NCBI GenBank assembly: GCA_973895155.1
Contig: OZ316897.1
Span: forward strand, 8,556,001 to 8,620,000
Direction: 5' to 3'
From: Marsupella aquatica
Lineage: Eukaryota > Marchantiophyta
DNA: 64,000 bases
This document shows, in pieces, positions 1 through 12,823 of the stretch (its first letter is position 1; the number at the start of each line of letters is the position of its first letter). The position numbers and the translations under genes were made by a program. A model generated the notes under the pieces. That model saw only the letters and a program-made list of their open reading frames with translations, was not told the DNA's origin and searched no databases.

Positions 1-3000
1 GACAGAACCGATCACGTGAATTTCAATAGTTTGTGACTATTTGGCAGCACAGACTGAGCAATTCACGGAACAAAGAGTAACAGAGAAAATGGGATTGGAC
101 AATTGCACAACATTGACAAAACACACCTCGGGAAATTGATCCTCCCACAGGGGATCTAAAGTACTGCTAGACTCAGAGGTGCGGTCCGGAGTTGAAGGGG
201 CTTCTGCTTGTGCAGCTAAATCACTTCCACGAGACTCCCTGAGGAAACGCTTGGCATACCCTTGCACAGGTAAAGACCTCTTGCTCAACTTTTGCTTCGC
301 AAGCTGTTGTGTTGAAGCCTGCCACAGAAAGAAGAAAACAGTTGGGGGGTTGGAGGCATTCTTAGTCATTCACAGACAGAAAACTGATCAAAATATCCTG
401 AAGTGAACGTCGTTGATCTACTGTACAGCGAGACCTCATCAATACTCAGATTTCACACACAAATGAGAATATGAACTTATTTCTCAATGCTAAAACCACA
501 CCTCGCCAACCGGAGATTGGTCGACATCCATGGGAACTGCTTCACCATCATCCTTCGCGTTGGCTGGCAGCTCCGCACCTTGACTGTTCGCAGCTGAAAA
601 CACTTGACCCTTTTCTTTATCTTTACAAATTGTCAACTCTATTGACCTCCAAAACTCCTTTACAGAATTTGCAAGAATACGAGCAACTTTCTTCTGCCTT
701 CGCTGCAAATCAGTTTCCTGAAAGTCTGACTGCCCCTTAAGCTCAGCAATCCATCGACAGAATTGGGTAGCAGAAGCCATCTTGCATAACCGCTCCTGCA
801 GTTATAGCATCGCTCTGACTTGTAAATAACCCTACGACTATATTGCAAATAAAGGCGAGCAACTTCTGGCTCATAGAATTTGTTACAATATAATCTTGAA
901 CTACGAAACCTTGACAACTGGAACGAAGAGCCATTTAACCACTTGCCCAGTACACCAAAAGTTCCAAACATCATTTCTCGTCACTAAAATATCATTTTCA
1001 CGTGGTGCCTACAGGAGATGACCTTTCTCACTCGCACGAGTTCAGGAAAGTAAAATGTACACGACCATTAACCCTAGGATGGAGTAGCGAACGATACCTG
1101 CATAAAATCATTTGCCATCCAAGCCATTTCTTCAAGTACGAAATCCCAATGGGATTTTCGCCTCATGGGTTCTGGCTCTGGTTTTCTTTTCTCCCATAAC
1201 GCAGCGTCAGTTTTCCTTGCCTGAAAATAGCCACCCGCCAGGTGCAAACAACAACATATAAGATCTCCTGAAGGAAGAACAAGATAATGCTCGACGCGAA
1301 TTGTCACAAAAGATTCAATCAACCCACCTGGATGAGTCCTGCCTCTTCTAAGACATATTCTTCATGAGCCTTTCTAGCGTTGGCTGAGAGGTTTGCTTTA
1401 TGCCTTTCTGCTTCAGCTATCACCTTTGGGTCTTTCTCCTTCTCCCAAGGAAGTATAACACCTGGAAACTTGTTTGAGGCTGTGATTGAACTTGGAGTAC
1501 GAAAACCTGTTCGATTGGAACCTGCCGAAACCGGAGTGGATTGCCCTTCAATCTTGACTTCTTCGTGTGGCAAGGAAATTACACGAACACTTTTCACATC
1601 ATGGCCACTGTCAGCTTCGGTTTCTACACCAGACAACCTTGTCCCCGGTTCTGAGACCTCCTCAATCTTGACCTGCACCCGGGCAGGTTCCAGAGCTTTT
1701 TCGTTTGTCATCATTCTGTCACTCTTTGTGAGGTTCAATGCATCAGTGCTTGCTGTTGATGTCGTCTTTCTTGTGTTATTGCTTCTATTCGCAGATGAAT
1801 CTAAGCTCATTGATGTGACTTGCAACGGACCAGATCCTTCAAGCTGAACGAACCTCTTATCATCAACTATGGGCACCGGAGTTGAATCACGGACATAGTT
1901 GGACGGCATGGTTGTACCTCTTTCTACGACCCTCTGAGCCTGAGAATCAGCAACTCGAATGGGTGACTTATTTTTATATTCACTCTTTGTAGCATGAGGA
2001 CCCGATTGACTAGAAACTGAACTATTATCCCTCACCATGATGACAGCACTCTCATCCTTGACAGCGATAGGGAGGGGTCCTACTTTTTCTAAGGCTGCTG
2101 GGTTGTTACATGATACCTGTTTCAAGGGCTGTGACACAGCACTGCCCTCCCTTTCACCTACATTTTCCTCCAAACATGGAACCAACGACAAAGGGTCCAG
2201 CTTCTTCAAGTCAGCACATACCGACGAATCTTCTTTTACATTAGATTCTGTACACAAACTATCCTTTACATCACTATTCCGAGAAAGAATGACACAATCA
2301 TCAATTGTAGGGTCACAGCTCAACGGGGGGTTCCTCGACTCAACGTCAGCATTTGCATCGGGCACATGCTTTGAAATGTTTTGCTCGGGCAGCTTCACAA
2401 GAGACAGGGCGGGATCCTCCTGATGGTCATTAGCCTTTGCAATTCGCAGGCCAGCCTTGTTGCAAGAAGTGTTAGGCAAAGGAAGATGAACTGGCAGTGG
2501 CTGCACACTCTTCTCCACCATACTCTCATTTCCTTTGAAGGCTTCGTCAGAGACTAGAGATCCTGCAGGAGGACCCTTGAGCTCAAACAATGGGGTTGAA
2601 GGGCTCTCGACAGCTTTCTCCACCTCCCTTGTCTGTGTGTACCCATTGCCGCCCCGGCTGCTTCTCGGTCTGTTTCTTCGAGAGAAGTAGGCCTGACCCT
2701 TCCCCACTGTTCTAGCACCGCTGGAGCTTTCACTCTCCCGTTTCAAGGTCACATCTGCCTGAGAGCGCAAGAAGGTAGATCCGGTTCGTGGAGCTCGGAA
2801 TTTCCCTTCCCAAGGCGAGGCGAGAGACTCGGAGGCAGTACTTGCGCCATCGTCACCAATACGATGATCCCCTCCTTCTGAAAGTCTACCTAGAAAGCAA
2901 CTGGTACCCACGCTGTTTTCCAGAGAGTCCCCATTGGCAAGGGGATTCAAAGAATAGCCACCCTCCACCTCACTGCCATAAGAGAGCAAACAATCAGTCC

Positions 3001-4071
3001 TCTAGTACTAAGAAGGTCAAGTTTGCCAAAGCTCGTATATCCACTATGACAGAATCCTTGTCTTCAGTACCGACTGATATTTAAAATCATACGGTGAAGA
3101 ACAATTACTGCAGCTAGGTGCCTACATGTGTAAAAGACGGTGAGGACTGTCTTATGAGCTAGTACAGTTTAGCTACACTACTACATTAGCAACCAGGACG
3201 AGGGATTTGACAGAAATATATCACTTGCATCTCTGCTACAGTTTCAGAAAACAAAAAGATCCCAAGTCATAGAACGACCTTGACACCAGTGGGTCAGCCA
3301 GTGGATCTGTTGGTGAATAAGGTGGGAGTGCACAGGTTGCTGCAGTGAAGAAGTCCAGAGGTTCACCTCCCTGCAAACAGAGAGTACGTGAGAATCGCAT
3401 CCACGATGAACACCATAATTTGAATCGGTGGGACTTAAAATTTCGCTTTCAGTTCATCTCATGACTGAGTAGCTATGCACGGCAGTACGAGATGACACAG
3501 GCATGAAAATCAGACTCACTTCAATTACTCAAAATTCCATTTTCAGAGTACTTCTGGGATACTCAAAGGCTGACTAAAAAATGAATAACATCAAAATATG
3601 ATACCTATAGAATTTAACACCAGAAAATTATAGCATCAAATTACCTAAACGAGAAAACATTATGATTGAAACCTACATGGTACATCAAATTCTCACTTGA
3701 AAAGGGTAGAACTTCACTATACTACCTTCTCTAGAAACTCCAACTCCCTTCTCCGCTCTTCTCGCACAGCGACCTCTCGCCTGAGTACATACAAACAAAA
3801 ACCAAGACCAGCAAAATCATGAGAATCAAATGCTGGTTAAAGATGTGGAAATTGCACACACAACCTAAGGCTGTCATATTCTTAGCACCACCAACCTGAG
3901 CTCTGCTTGTGCTTTCTCGATGGCTGCTCGGCGTGGAGAAGGTTCGTTTTCTATGGCGGCTGCAGCACCAGCTCCTGCGCCCATGGAACCCTGCTCTGCA
4001 TTGACTACGAGCCCTGACCCTGGCTTAACTCCAGGGTCTCCACTTGCTCGGGGTCCCAGCTCTGACACCAC
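1..4071 (-). CDS. EAF1: EAF1/VID21-like subunit of the NuA4 histone acetyltransferase complex, 5' part, runs off the window
   Basis: Plant EAF1 is a nuclear scaffold of the NuA4 acetyltransferase. I read exons (minus strand) at about 3896-4071, 3726-3780, 3279-3370, 1328-2972, 1098-1220, 502-795 and 127-318; all have GT-AG borders and compatible phases. The first carries SPRRAAIEKAQAELR and the next VREERRRELEFLEK, both hallmark N-terminal EAF1 motifs. The 1.6-kb exon is a Ser-rich, probably disordered region. Exons 1098-1220 and 502-795 carry the HSA domain: WDFVLEEMAWMANDF, then ERLCKMASATQFCRW and KKVARILANSVKEFW. The exon at 127-318 holds the GYAKRFLRE segment that follows HSA. The SANT domain and Gln-rich tail would lie beyond position 1. 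The true ATG is not resolved: the frame upstream of 4071 is closed, so a further 5' exon is expected. Family identity is very likely; exon edges are by eye. Confidence 0.9.
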
Positions 4072-5425
4072 TCAATCCTGCACCTCGTCGTCGCCCTCAC
4101 CACTTTCACCGCATCTTACATAGACTCTCCCACCTGCCACTGTTACGCCACAAACATACACACACAGCATTGTCGACATCCTGGGATAAGAACTACAGAA
4201 ATCATTTGAAAACAATTAGCAATCCTCTCTCTGTCAATTATACTTCATATCAGTGACCAGACGCACCGAGCAGCAAGATTAGACCACCGTGTTTCCAACA
4301 TGACACTAACATACCCTCACACACAAGGGCACACACACTGCATTGTTGATATCCTAGGACTGACAAAAATTACTAACCACAAAAGGATTTTATGAAATGT
4401 TTTTTTTTTTAATTTTAAATCCTCCCTCTCTTGAGTAAACTCCATAACCATTTCGTCCTAAAGACAACCAACAGCAAAAAAAAAAAACTCCTCTCCTTTC
4501 CCCCAGTCCCTCCCGCCAATTCCATTCGATCGAGATACCATGATTGTGCTACAGCCCACCCACCTCTTCTCACAGACATACATGTACTCAAACACATGCA
4601 TAGATACACACACAGGCACACACAGAGTCCTTTGCAATCTCCATAATGTTGAACCCTAAATTCCACAGACAGAGAGCACGTGAACATTACCCTTACCGCG
4701 GACAATTGAGCTGAACTGTGCACTGCCGCTCCTCCTCGCGAAATAGAATGACACACCTGCTCTGCTTCCTCGCCCTGCTCCTCCCCCGACGCGCGCCACA
4801 TCGTGGACTCCTCTCCTGTTCGAACAAACACCATTCCCAGTGTCACTACGCCTACCACCACTCCTGTCATCGTCTTCCTCCCCTACCCCCTCTGCCCTTC
4901 CTTCTCCGTCCTCAGATAAAATCCTCTTCTTCGCGCACTTCCTCATTCCCTGCCAATTCTCATCGTCATCGTCCTCGTCTCCTCGTCCTCTTCCTGCGCA
5001 GCAGCACCGAACGCCATCGTTCTCGCTCGCTCGCCCTGACCTCCACTCCAATTCCTCTGTGCCCTTCCCCTCCCCTCGTCTTCGATCGGCAATTGGCTCC
5101 CGATCACGCACGCACACTACTACAGACAGCCCTAAATTACGGTACGTATGAACGAAAAACCGTAGTAGTATATGTCTCTTGCGTTCGTGCGTTCGTGCGC
5201 GAGAGAGAGTGAGAGAGAGAGTGATGTTGCTCTTGTTGCTGCCCGAGCAATGATGACGGACGGACGGACGGACGGGCTCTGGTCTGGTCTCAGAGTGCGG
5301 TGCTTCGCGCAAGGCACGATATTTCCACGGGTTTCTGCTCTCCTAGGGTGATTTTTTCGCTTTGCTTTGCTTGCTTGCTTGCGATCCGAGCCCAAGGCGA
5401 TGCGATTGATTTCTCTCGTACTCTC

Positions 5426-5468
<43 letters not shown>

Positions 5469-5690
5469 CTCGTCTCGCGCGATGGGATGCGGGCGAGCTC
5501 GCGACGGAGGGGAGGGGAGGGGAGGGGCGGGGCGGGGGTGGGTGTGGGTGACACGACGGCCGTAGGGAAGGGTTTGACGGCGGGGCTGATTTTAGCGACG
5601 GCGGGCTTGATTTTGCGACGGCAGAAGTTTGAGGGGCGACGGTGGGAGCGTGGGTGTGACGGCGATGGAGTTGATGGAGGCGACGGTGCA
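4072..5690 (-). promoter_or_regulatory. Upstream / 5' region of the EAF1-like gene, pyrimidine-rich, with microsatellites
   Basis: This stretch lies 5' of the EAF1-like gene and contains no convincing gene. It is pyrimidine-rich over 4720-5110 and holds a CA-type run (about 4590-4624), a GACG run (about 5247-5273) and a (TC)n tract (about 5426-5464). CT tracts are common in plant 5' UTRs and core promoters, so this probably holds the 5' UTR, the missing first exon and the promoter. No TATA box stands out. The long open frames on both strands here are low-complexity artefacts. Confidence 0.45.
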
Positions 5691-6300
5691 CATGTGGAGT
5701 GACGGTAGTGGAGTTGACGAGGGAGACGGTGTGAGCTTGCGGGTGAATTTGGTGGAGTTGATGGAGCAGACGGTGTGAGCTTGCAAGTGACGGTGGTGGA
5801 GTTGATGGGGGAGACGGTAGTGGAGTGGATACGGTAGTGGAGTGGATGGGGGAGACGGTGTGAGCTTGCAAGTGGCGGTGGTGGAGTTGATGGGGGCGAC
5901 GCTATGTGCGGGTGACGGTAGTGGAGTTGATGTGGGAGATGTTGTGAGCTTGCGGGTGACAATGGTGGAGTTGATGGGGGAGACAGTATGAGCTTGTGAG
6001 TGACACTGGTGGAGTTGATGAGGGTGACAGTATGAGCTTGAGGGTGATGGTGGTGTAGTTGATGGGGGAGACAGTGTCAGCTTGCAGGTGACAGTGTGAG
6101 TGTGGGGTGATGGCGGTGAAATTGACGAGGGAGATGGTGTGAGCATGTGGGTGACGGTGCAAGTGTGGGGCAACAGTAGTGGAGTTGTGGGGTGAATTTG
6201 TGACTCTGAGGGTGTTGGTGCAAGTGTGTGGTGACGGTAGTGGAGTTGATGGGGGAGACGGCGTGAGTGTGGGATGATGGCGGTGAAGTTGATCAGGGCA
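5690..6300. repeat. Degenerate purine-rich minisatellite, unit about 43-60 bp
   Basis: The words GTGGAGTTGATGGGGGAGA and GGTGTGAGCTTGC recur about a dozen times in tandem with variable spacing (for example near 5751, 5796, 5880, 5921, 5964, 6010, 6240). Purines dominate the plus strand. The open frames on the minus strand (Pro/Ser/Thr-rich) are by-products of the repeat and are not called as genes. Confidence 0.85.
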
Positions 6301-9300
6301 ATTGTAGTAATACTTATCTATCCCACATGATCTAGACTTAATCAACATACCCATAGTTTATTACCATGACTACACTACCCACCACATACCTTTGCAGATT
6401 TTGGGGCCTCATCACAGCAATTCAGTTAATTGTTTGTCAAGAAATGAGACATACTGTGCCCACGTGACCTAAAAATTGCCAAGCATGCCCCTAAAACATT
6501 TGCCCCAAGCGTGTCAAGCCCTGCCTTCAAAATCTTCCCTAGTGCTCACTATCCAAACTAAGTTGAGTTCATGATGCACGCCCTGCCTTCAAAATCTTCC
6601 CTAATGCTCACTATCCAAACTAAGTTGAGTTCATGATGCACATTTTGAATGAGCCGTGAGAATAAGTTGCAAGGTCCCATTGGAGCTTTGGCATGCCTTC
6701 AAATTGGAGAGCTAATAGGAAAGTAAAAAATCATGTCTCGTCTCCTAATGCCACTATTGCCTTGTTTAACGCAAGACCTAAGATTCAACTTTACTTCAAA
6801 TGCAATCCGTCAATATTGCTTCTGATAAGAACTTCTGCTTGTGCTTCCATTAACACTCCCAAAACAAGTGTGCGGACATCTATTGCAACCGGGGCTCTAA
6901 TAAAATAAAAACCCACTTTTCTTGTAATCTCCAGGGGAAAGACAGTGGGCAACTATTATGGGTAACATGTCGGCAACTACCTTTTGATTAATTGCCTTGA
7001 ACAAGATTTTCAACATCTGCAAATTCTATCCCAGTCTAGAATATGTTAAAAAAAACTTTTACCCTCCTTAAGATTTTGCTCCAGCCTATCCTATGATCAT
7101 GTATATTAGCATTTGTAGGACAGGGCTTGCATTTAAAACTTATATTGAATTGGTGTGTTGGGTACAGGGTAAAATTAATACCACCAAGACCTGTTGCCTT
7201 GCACATAGAAAGGTTTCCACATGGTAATTGATAAATTCAAATGTCTTTCACTATACTTTGCACTCGCCAATTGTTTTGGACCGCTATACTTTTTGTTGCA
7301 AAATCAAACATGTTGTCAAACCCTGTGCCTTATGGTCATGGACCACCCACCCGTTGTCTGACTGGACTAACCCTGCCTCCCAGGGTAGTTAACTACAAGA
7401 AACTATTGGAACCATGTGTGTGATCAAAGATATGTATTTTCATATGGTTTTAACCAAAATTGATACAAAAGTAAAATAAGGTGTTTACAGTACAAAAAAT
7501 AGAGAAGATCTCTATTCAAACATTTTATAAAGTAAATAGATAATTCAACAGTTGGTAGGATGGTCCAGAAAAATAGAGAGTATTGCTTGGTTCAATTGTT
7601 TGTTAATTGGCCAGAAAACTTTGCCCACCTGCCCGGTAAAGGGGCAAACTGAAAGATCAGGTAGAAATACACTTCATGTATAATTACAGAGTTCCTTTAA
7701 GCTGCTGGGTATTTATATAAACTAGCCCAACTACCAGTTCTTTGAACCCGAATAGAGATGAGGATAAAAACATTTTCACCTTTGATGACAATAGCTGCCC
7801 TCTTCACAAACAGCTCCCTAATCCATTGATAGACTCCCTCCACATGCGGCACTTAATTACTCCACTGACTCTCTTCACAGGTGGCCCTATTTTCAAATGC
7901 CATGCACTACTCCACCCCCATCCCCATTTTCCACCCTATCGCCCCTTAAGTCCTTCAACATAAATAGAGACCAAGAAAATAAAGAATCTTGCAATAAAAA
8001 TGATAATATATTACTTTTGGTTCACTTTTGCATTATCTCTATTTTTTGTCCACTTTATTTTTGTGTTTTGTCCTTATTGAGAGTTTGGTCTAGAGGCTTC
8101 ACTCTACTCACTAACCTTCAAAAGTAACTTTGCATTATGCTTTATTAGTAAGATAATCAGTGATCTAAAGTACTTTCAATCATGATCTACTCCTGGCCAT
8201 AATTTCTCTAGTAACAAACATTTTTGAATTTAGACTATAATTCCATTAATTTCTCTCGTAACATGTACTCTAGATTCAAAATTGTACCCTCATGCCCTTC
8301 ATAAGTCTAGGTATGAGTCTACGTACCACATGCAGAGTCTAGGTACAGGGAGCCCTTCATGTACATACAAGGGTCCTTCACGTGCATACAAGCTGATCCA
8401 TGTCTACAGTGGAAGGTTTTGTCTTATGGGTCCTATCTGGTGTGTCCCTTACTCAATGCAAACTTAATGTCCTGTCCGAGGTGCAAATAAATTATTTAAA
8501 TGGATTCTCCCCATCGCCTGTCTTCTTTAGCCTGTCGTTGGCATCTCAGGCATTCCTCTGTTTATGGTCAGCATTATGATGCAGCATTGGATTCCTATTC
8601 GCTGACCATAATTTCTGCTTATTGTACTCAAAGCAGGATTCATAGTACTGTACATCATTTGACTCTCGTTGGCGTCATCATATCCGAGGTCTAAGATGAT
8701 TTTGTGCAGAGCATAAACATATATGTATATTCCAGGTTTAATGGACTAAGATGGTTTTGGGTAGAGCATACAAATAAATGTGTATTCCAGGTTCTGTTGG
8801 ACTCCCCAAATCGTTACTCAAATGTGTATTTAAAATAAACTCAGTGATTTACACATACTAATTGGGTTTATCATAGTATGAAATGACATTGTACATCAAA
8901 CACTGTCACATTTTTTATTTGCAATTACTGGGATGCAGACATTCGAGGGTGCCAAAAGCTAAATTTATCGTGAAAAGAAGAATGAAGGAAAGTGCTCCCA
9001 TGAACCCTTCCACTAATTTTCCCTTTGTAGCCTTGATTTAATCTTACTTCATACACATCAAAACACTGGCCAAAGACCCATGGTGACTTTGTGGACAACC
9101 TTTATTCAGCCTTGATTTAACCCTACATTCACACACATAAAAATGTAGGACACAGACCCCGTTGACTTTCTGGGTCATAGCTTTGTGATCCTTGATGGCG
9201 CTAGTGGTAGTGGGCTAGTGAGAGGAGAAAGCTACTTTCACTTTGCAACTACGTGGATTGTCAGTATGGTGGATTGTCTGTAAAACCCCCTATGAAAACA

Positions 9301-9480
9301 CTACTTGCAATTCACTGTGTGTCTAGTGAGCTATGGTGGGTTGTCAGAAGTTAAATACCAGCAAAGACACAACCTTGGCAAATCAGTGAAGAAGAACTAC
9401 TCGCAAATTAGTATTGGCAAAGTGGATATGGATAATTGTTTTAACTGATAGTTTTCTGACCTAAACACAGAATCAAGGCT
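6301..9480. other. Gene-poor region with no supported gene; one 62-bp tandem duplication
   Basis: Only short unsupported frames occur here. A 62-bp segment starting GCCCTGCCTTCAAAATCTTC is present twice in tandem (about 6519-6580 and 6581-6642) with one or two differences. The rest is A/T-rich, probably decayed repeat DNA. Confidence 0.5.
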
Positions 9481-9910
9481 GCTAGAGAGAGGATTACAAT
9501 ATATGATGATGAAGAAGTCAAGGCCTCGGGTGCACAGTCTTGACACAACCTTTTAGGCATGAATACTACCCTGCCAGTAATCACACATCAAAAATACAGT
9601 CGAGAAAAGATTGACAATTCGTGAAGATGAAGAAGTGGAGGCCCCACAGGCACAGTCTTGACACAACCTTTCGGGCATGACTACTACCTTGCCCAAAATA
9701 TGATAATAGATGGTGTGCACTCATCAAAATGTGATAATAGATGGTGTACACTCATGGATTTAAAGAGAATAATGATGTTTATCACGGTATGGAGTGATGT
9801 TGTACATACTATTTTGATGTGCAGATATGGAGGCCCATGACTACTATATATCATTATATTTTGATGTGCAAATACCGAGACCCATGACTACTGTATATCG
9901 TTGACTGCAA
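9480..9910. repeat. Locally duplicated repeat block (periods about 119, 34 and 60 bp)
   Basis: The word CACAGTCTTGACACAACCTT occurs at about 9534 and 9652. GATAATAGATGGTGT occurs twice at about 9702-9750. A TTTTGATGTGCA...CCCATGACTACT segment occurs twice at about 9810-9900. Part of the block (about 9730-9830) resembles 56248-56350, so it belongs to a dispersed family. Confidence 0.6.
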
Positions 9911-9999
9911 ATCATTAATGCTCGTGCAAAAGCCACCTTGTAAAGCAAGATGCCACTGGCAAGCCATGAAAGCTAAAGTGGTGCCTGTCTATTCCACTA

Positions 10000-12496
10000 T
10001 AGTTTTGCTTTACACACCAGTTATCTGTGAAACGTTTGTGAGGAGCGCACTCAAACCTCACCAGGAAGGGAATCCAAGTCCCCACCAGCACGGCGTTGGA
10101 CTTGAAAAGATTGCAGGACAGACAGATCCGTGCTGGAGGAATCTTCACCGTCAAATTCGTTGTTCGCCAATGGTTTCCTGATAGCCTTGATGGTTCCCGG
10201 CATGAAGGAATTTTCAGAGACATGTCTAGTGGAGGTTTGATCGGACAATTAGACGATACGAACATATAGTGGCCAGAGCTCTGGGTCATCAAATAAGATC
10301 AGTGGGGGCCACCATGAATTTGTTTCGGGGTGGCTAAGTAGCTCAGAACACGCATGGTAAAATAGTTCACTTGTGAAATCTGCATGTAGTTGGATTTGGA
10401 GTCAGAAAGTGCCTGTAGATTGCTGCGTAGCGGATCTGAGTTTCGTTACTTTTTACTAATCTCCTATAACTTTTTGAGAAGATAAGGTAAATCTTCTTAC
10501 AAAGCAATAATGCTGATCAGACCACTCCGTTGCCCAACCTATTGGATCACAGAACGGCAATTATTTGGCCGATCGATTTTGAAATTCCCTTTCTGACCCA
10601 TTTCGAGGGTCCAGTGTCTCTGGATGGATTTCCATGAGCTATGTACGACAAATAATTTTACAGGCTTTCACGTGTTTGTGAAACATCAAACGAACATCCC
10701 CTATCATCAAAATACAAATTTGCTCTCACCTCAGGACTGAAGATAACCGCTGGCATAAGGTTGTACCTATTTTCTGTATATTCAGTCCAGAACCCGGCAG
10801 TGCTATGGAATTTCCTCCACAAGGAGCATGGTGACCACAACAGAAGTCTCTGCCATTATTACAGATGTCCCCTCTTGAATAACAACCGTTGTGCGTAGTA
10901 TGCTCCACATAGTGATCCGTACATTCTATGAGATCCCACACTAGAGGATACCATACCGAGACTTACTCCAGTGGAAGAGTGGGCACTTGAGAAGCAACGC
11001 ACCCAAGGAAGTCCTTCTCGTAATGAATCTTCCAAGCTATCATTTCGTGCGGCAAAAGATAAAGAGTTGATGGCTGTCTGATATACAGGTACGATTCACA
11101 GAAGTCCAGATCCAGACTATAGCATTATAACAAAGTTGTGTCAAGAAAGAGTTCTGCAGCCATCGGATAACAGTGAATGCTTTCCAGCGAAGTTACCAAT
11201 ACCGGGTCCCGTCTGATATTCTTCAGTGGGGTGAATGTCTTGTCGTGTACGACAATTGAAAAGACCTGTCCACAACGATAATAGTGAATCGCAAGAGGTC
11301 CCAAACAGACCATACCTGGTACATGTTGATAGGCGGGCACGGCCTGTAAAACAAATATCGTCTTCCTTAGATAATCGGACAAGTTCACCCGTCTTCCTTG
11401 GATAATCGGACAAGCTCACCCAAAAATCCCCTGCCAGATCTGTGCAGTTCCAGCTCCATCAAGGTGATCCGGAGGGGATCCTCTCGATTCGAAGAAGGAA
11501 ATCCGATGCCCTGAGCCAGATTTTCTAACAAGAAACTCTACCTGTGTAGGTGACTTCATTCACTGGTTCAATCCAGTAACGGCTGACTTGTCGAACAACT
11601 TGTTAAACCTCCGTCGGTGCAGACCCTCTGCACGCAAAATCTGCATCCTAAACAGGAACCCCTACCCATCCCAATACTTGACCCACTTACAGTCACCGGT
11701 CTCCGGCCCAGGCTCATCATAAGGTCTAGTGATCCTCTTCACCTGCACCTCTCCGAATGTTGCTTCCATAAGCTAACCTATTTTCTGCTAGGATCACCGA
11801 GAAATTTGCAACTAATCTCTTCCTTCCAGAGCCTCTATATCTCTTCCTTTCCTGAACCTGTCCTGTCCACGGGTATTCCGGGACATGTTACAGTAAGCTG
11901 GTGATCCTGCTCATTGGCCTTCGTTCCTCAAGATTGGTACTGATCCAGTTGAATGTCCAGACTTCTACTCTGAAAATTAATTCCTGAACACCTGTGCTGT
12001 TTTGAAACCCTCCGTTTTAGTGCACCAGGGGTCCATTCGATAGCGGGAAGAAGGACCACGACTGTGGCTAAAACCTCAGACCAGCGAGGACAAACCTTAC
12101 AAAGTTTATCGCAGTGGTGTCAACAAGTGAAGTCTTCCTATCCATACACGTACAATGTGCAGCAACTGATCACTACAGAGCTTCCACCCAACAGCTAAAC
12201 TGACATCTAGATTCAAAACGAAGCCAAATTCTTGGCTTTGGGGCAGCTGGGGAAGAAAAAAAGACAATTAAAACGACTACTCGTAATAAATCATGACGAA
12301 CATCGACGACGATATTCGTGAATGAACCCATTTGAGGGCTTCCACCAGCGAGGAGTTCATAACATAAGTCTAAAACGGGTTCACCAATTTTAAGATAAAT
12401 GACAACGCAAGAGACAAGGGACGAGAACAAAATCACCGCGAAAAACTTGCGAACCAAAATGGTACAACAACCAGCTGTCCAGGGCAAGCAATCCAA
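10000..12496 (-). pseudogene. Possible decayed or unresolved gene encoding a type II membrane protein
   Basis: No family recognised. An ATG at 12496 opens a frame with a short cytoplasmic stretch and one strong hydrophobic segment (VILFSSLVSCVVIYL), the look of a Golgi-type signal anchor. Further down the minus strand there are coding-like segments in changing frames: about 11600-11770 (with CKWVKYWDG), 11440-11540, 11125-11390 (with GMVCLGPLAIHYYRCGQVF), 10735-10940 (Cys-rich, CCGHHAPCGGN) and 10050-10250. I could not join them into a frame with good splice sites. It may be a multi-exon gene or a broken one; a glycosyltransferase is a guess from the anchor alone. Confidence 0.25.
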
Positions 12497-12823
12497 TGGA
12501 AAAGAAACTCCGAGGAACGAGGCACTGCATAATTGTTGTTGAACATTGGACCCAAAGGTTATCCAGAATAAATTTACAATTTTCTCCTTTCCATCAGATG
12601 AAAAACTATCTATATGAAAATGTGATCTCCAACTGAATAGGCGACAGTCTCAGACTACTTCGCTACGTGGTACACCGATTGGGAGAAGACGTCTCGCTCC
12701 TCTCGGGAAGGGGAGGATTAGTATAATGTTCCCGGATTCCTACAAGTTATCGAAGGCCCAATCAGCTTTACACCGGCAAGAAGGGCAAAAATGTATGGTC
12801 TCACCTACCCACCATCGAGGTCT

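Noticed and set aside
4415-5312. Frames of 150-218 codons upstream of the EAF1-like gene
   Set aside because: Low-complexity CT/GA-derived sequence; at most 5' UTR.
5132-6354. Long Pro/Ser/Thr-rich frames on the minus strand
   Set aside because: They are generated by the purine minisatellite and TC tract; no domain, and period follows the repeat.
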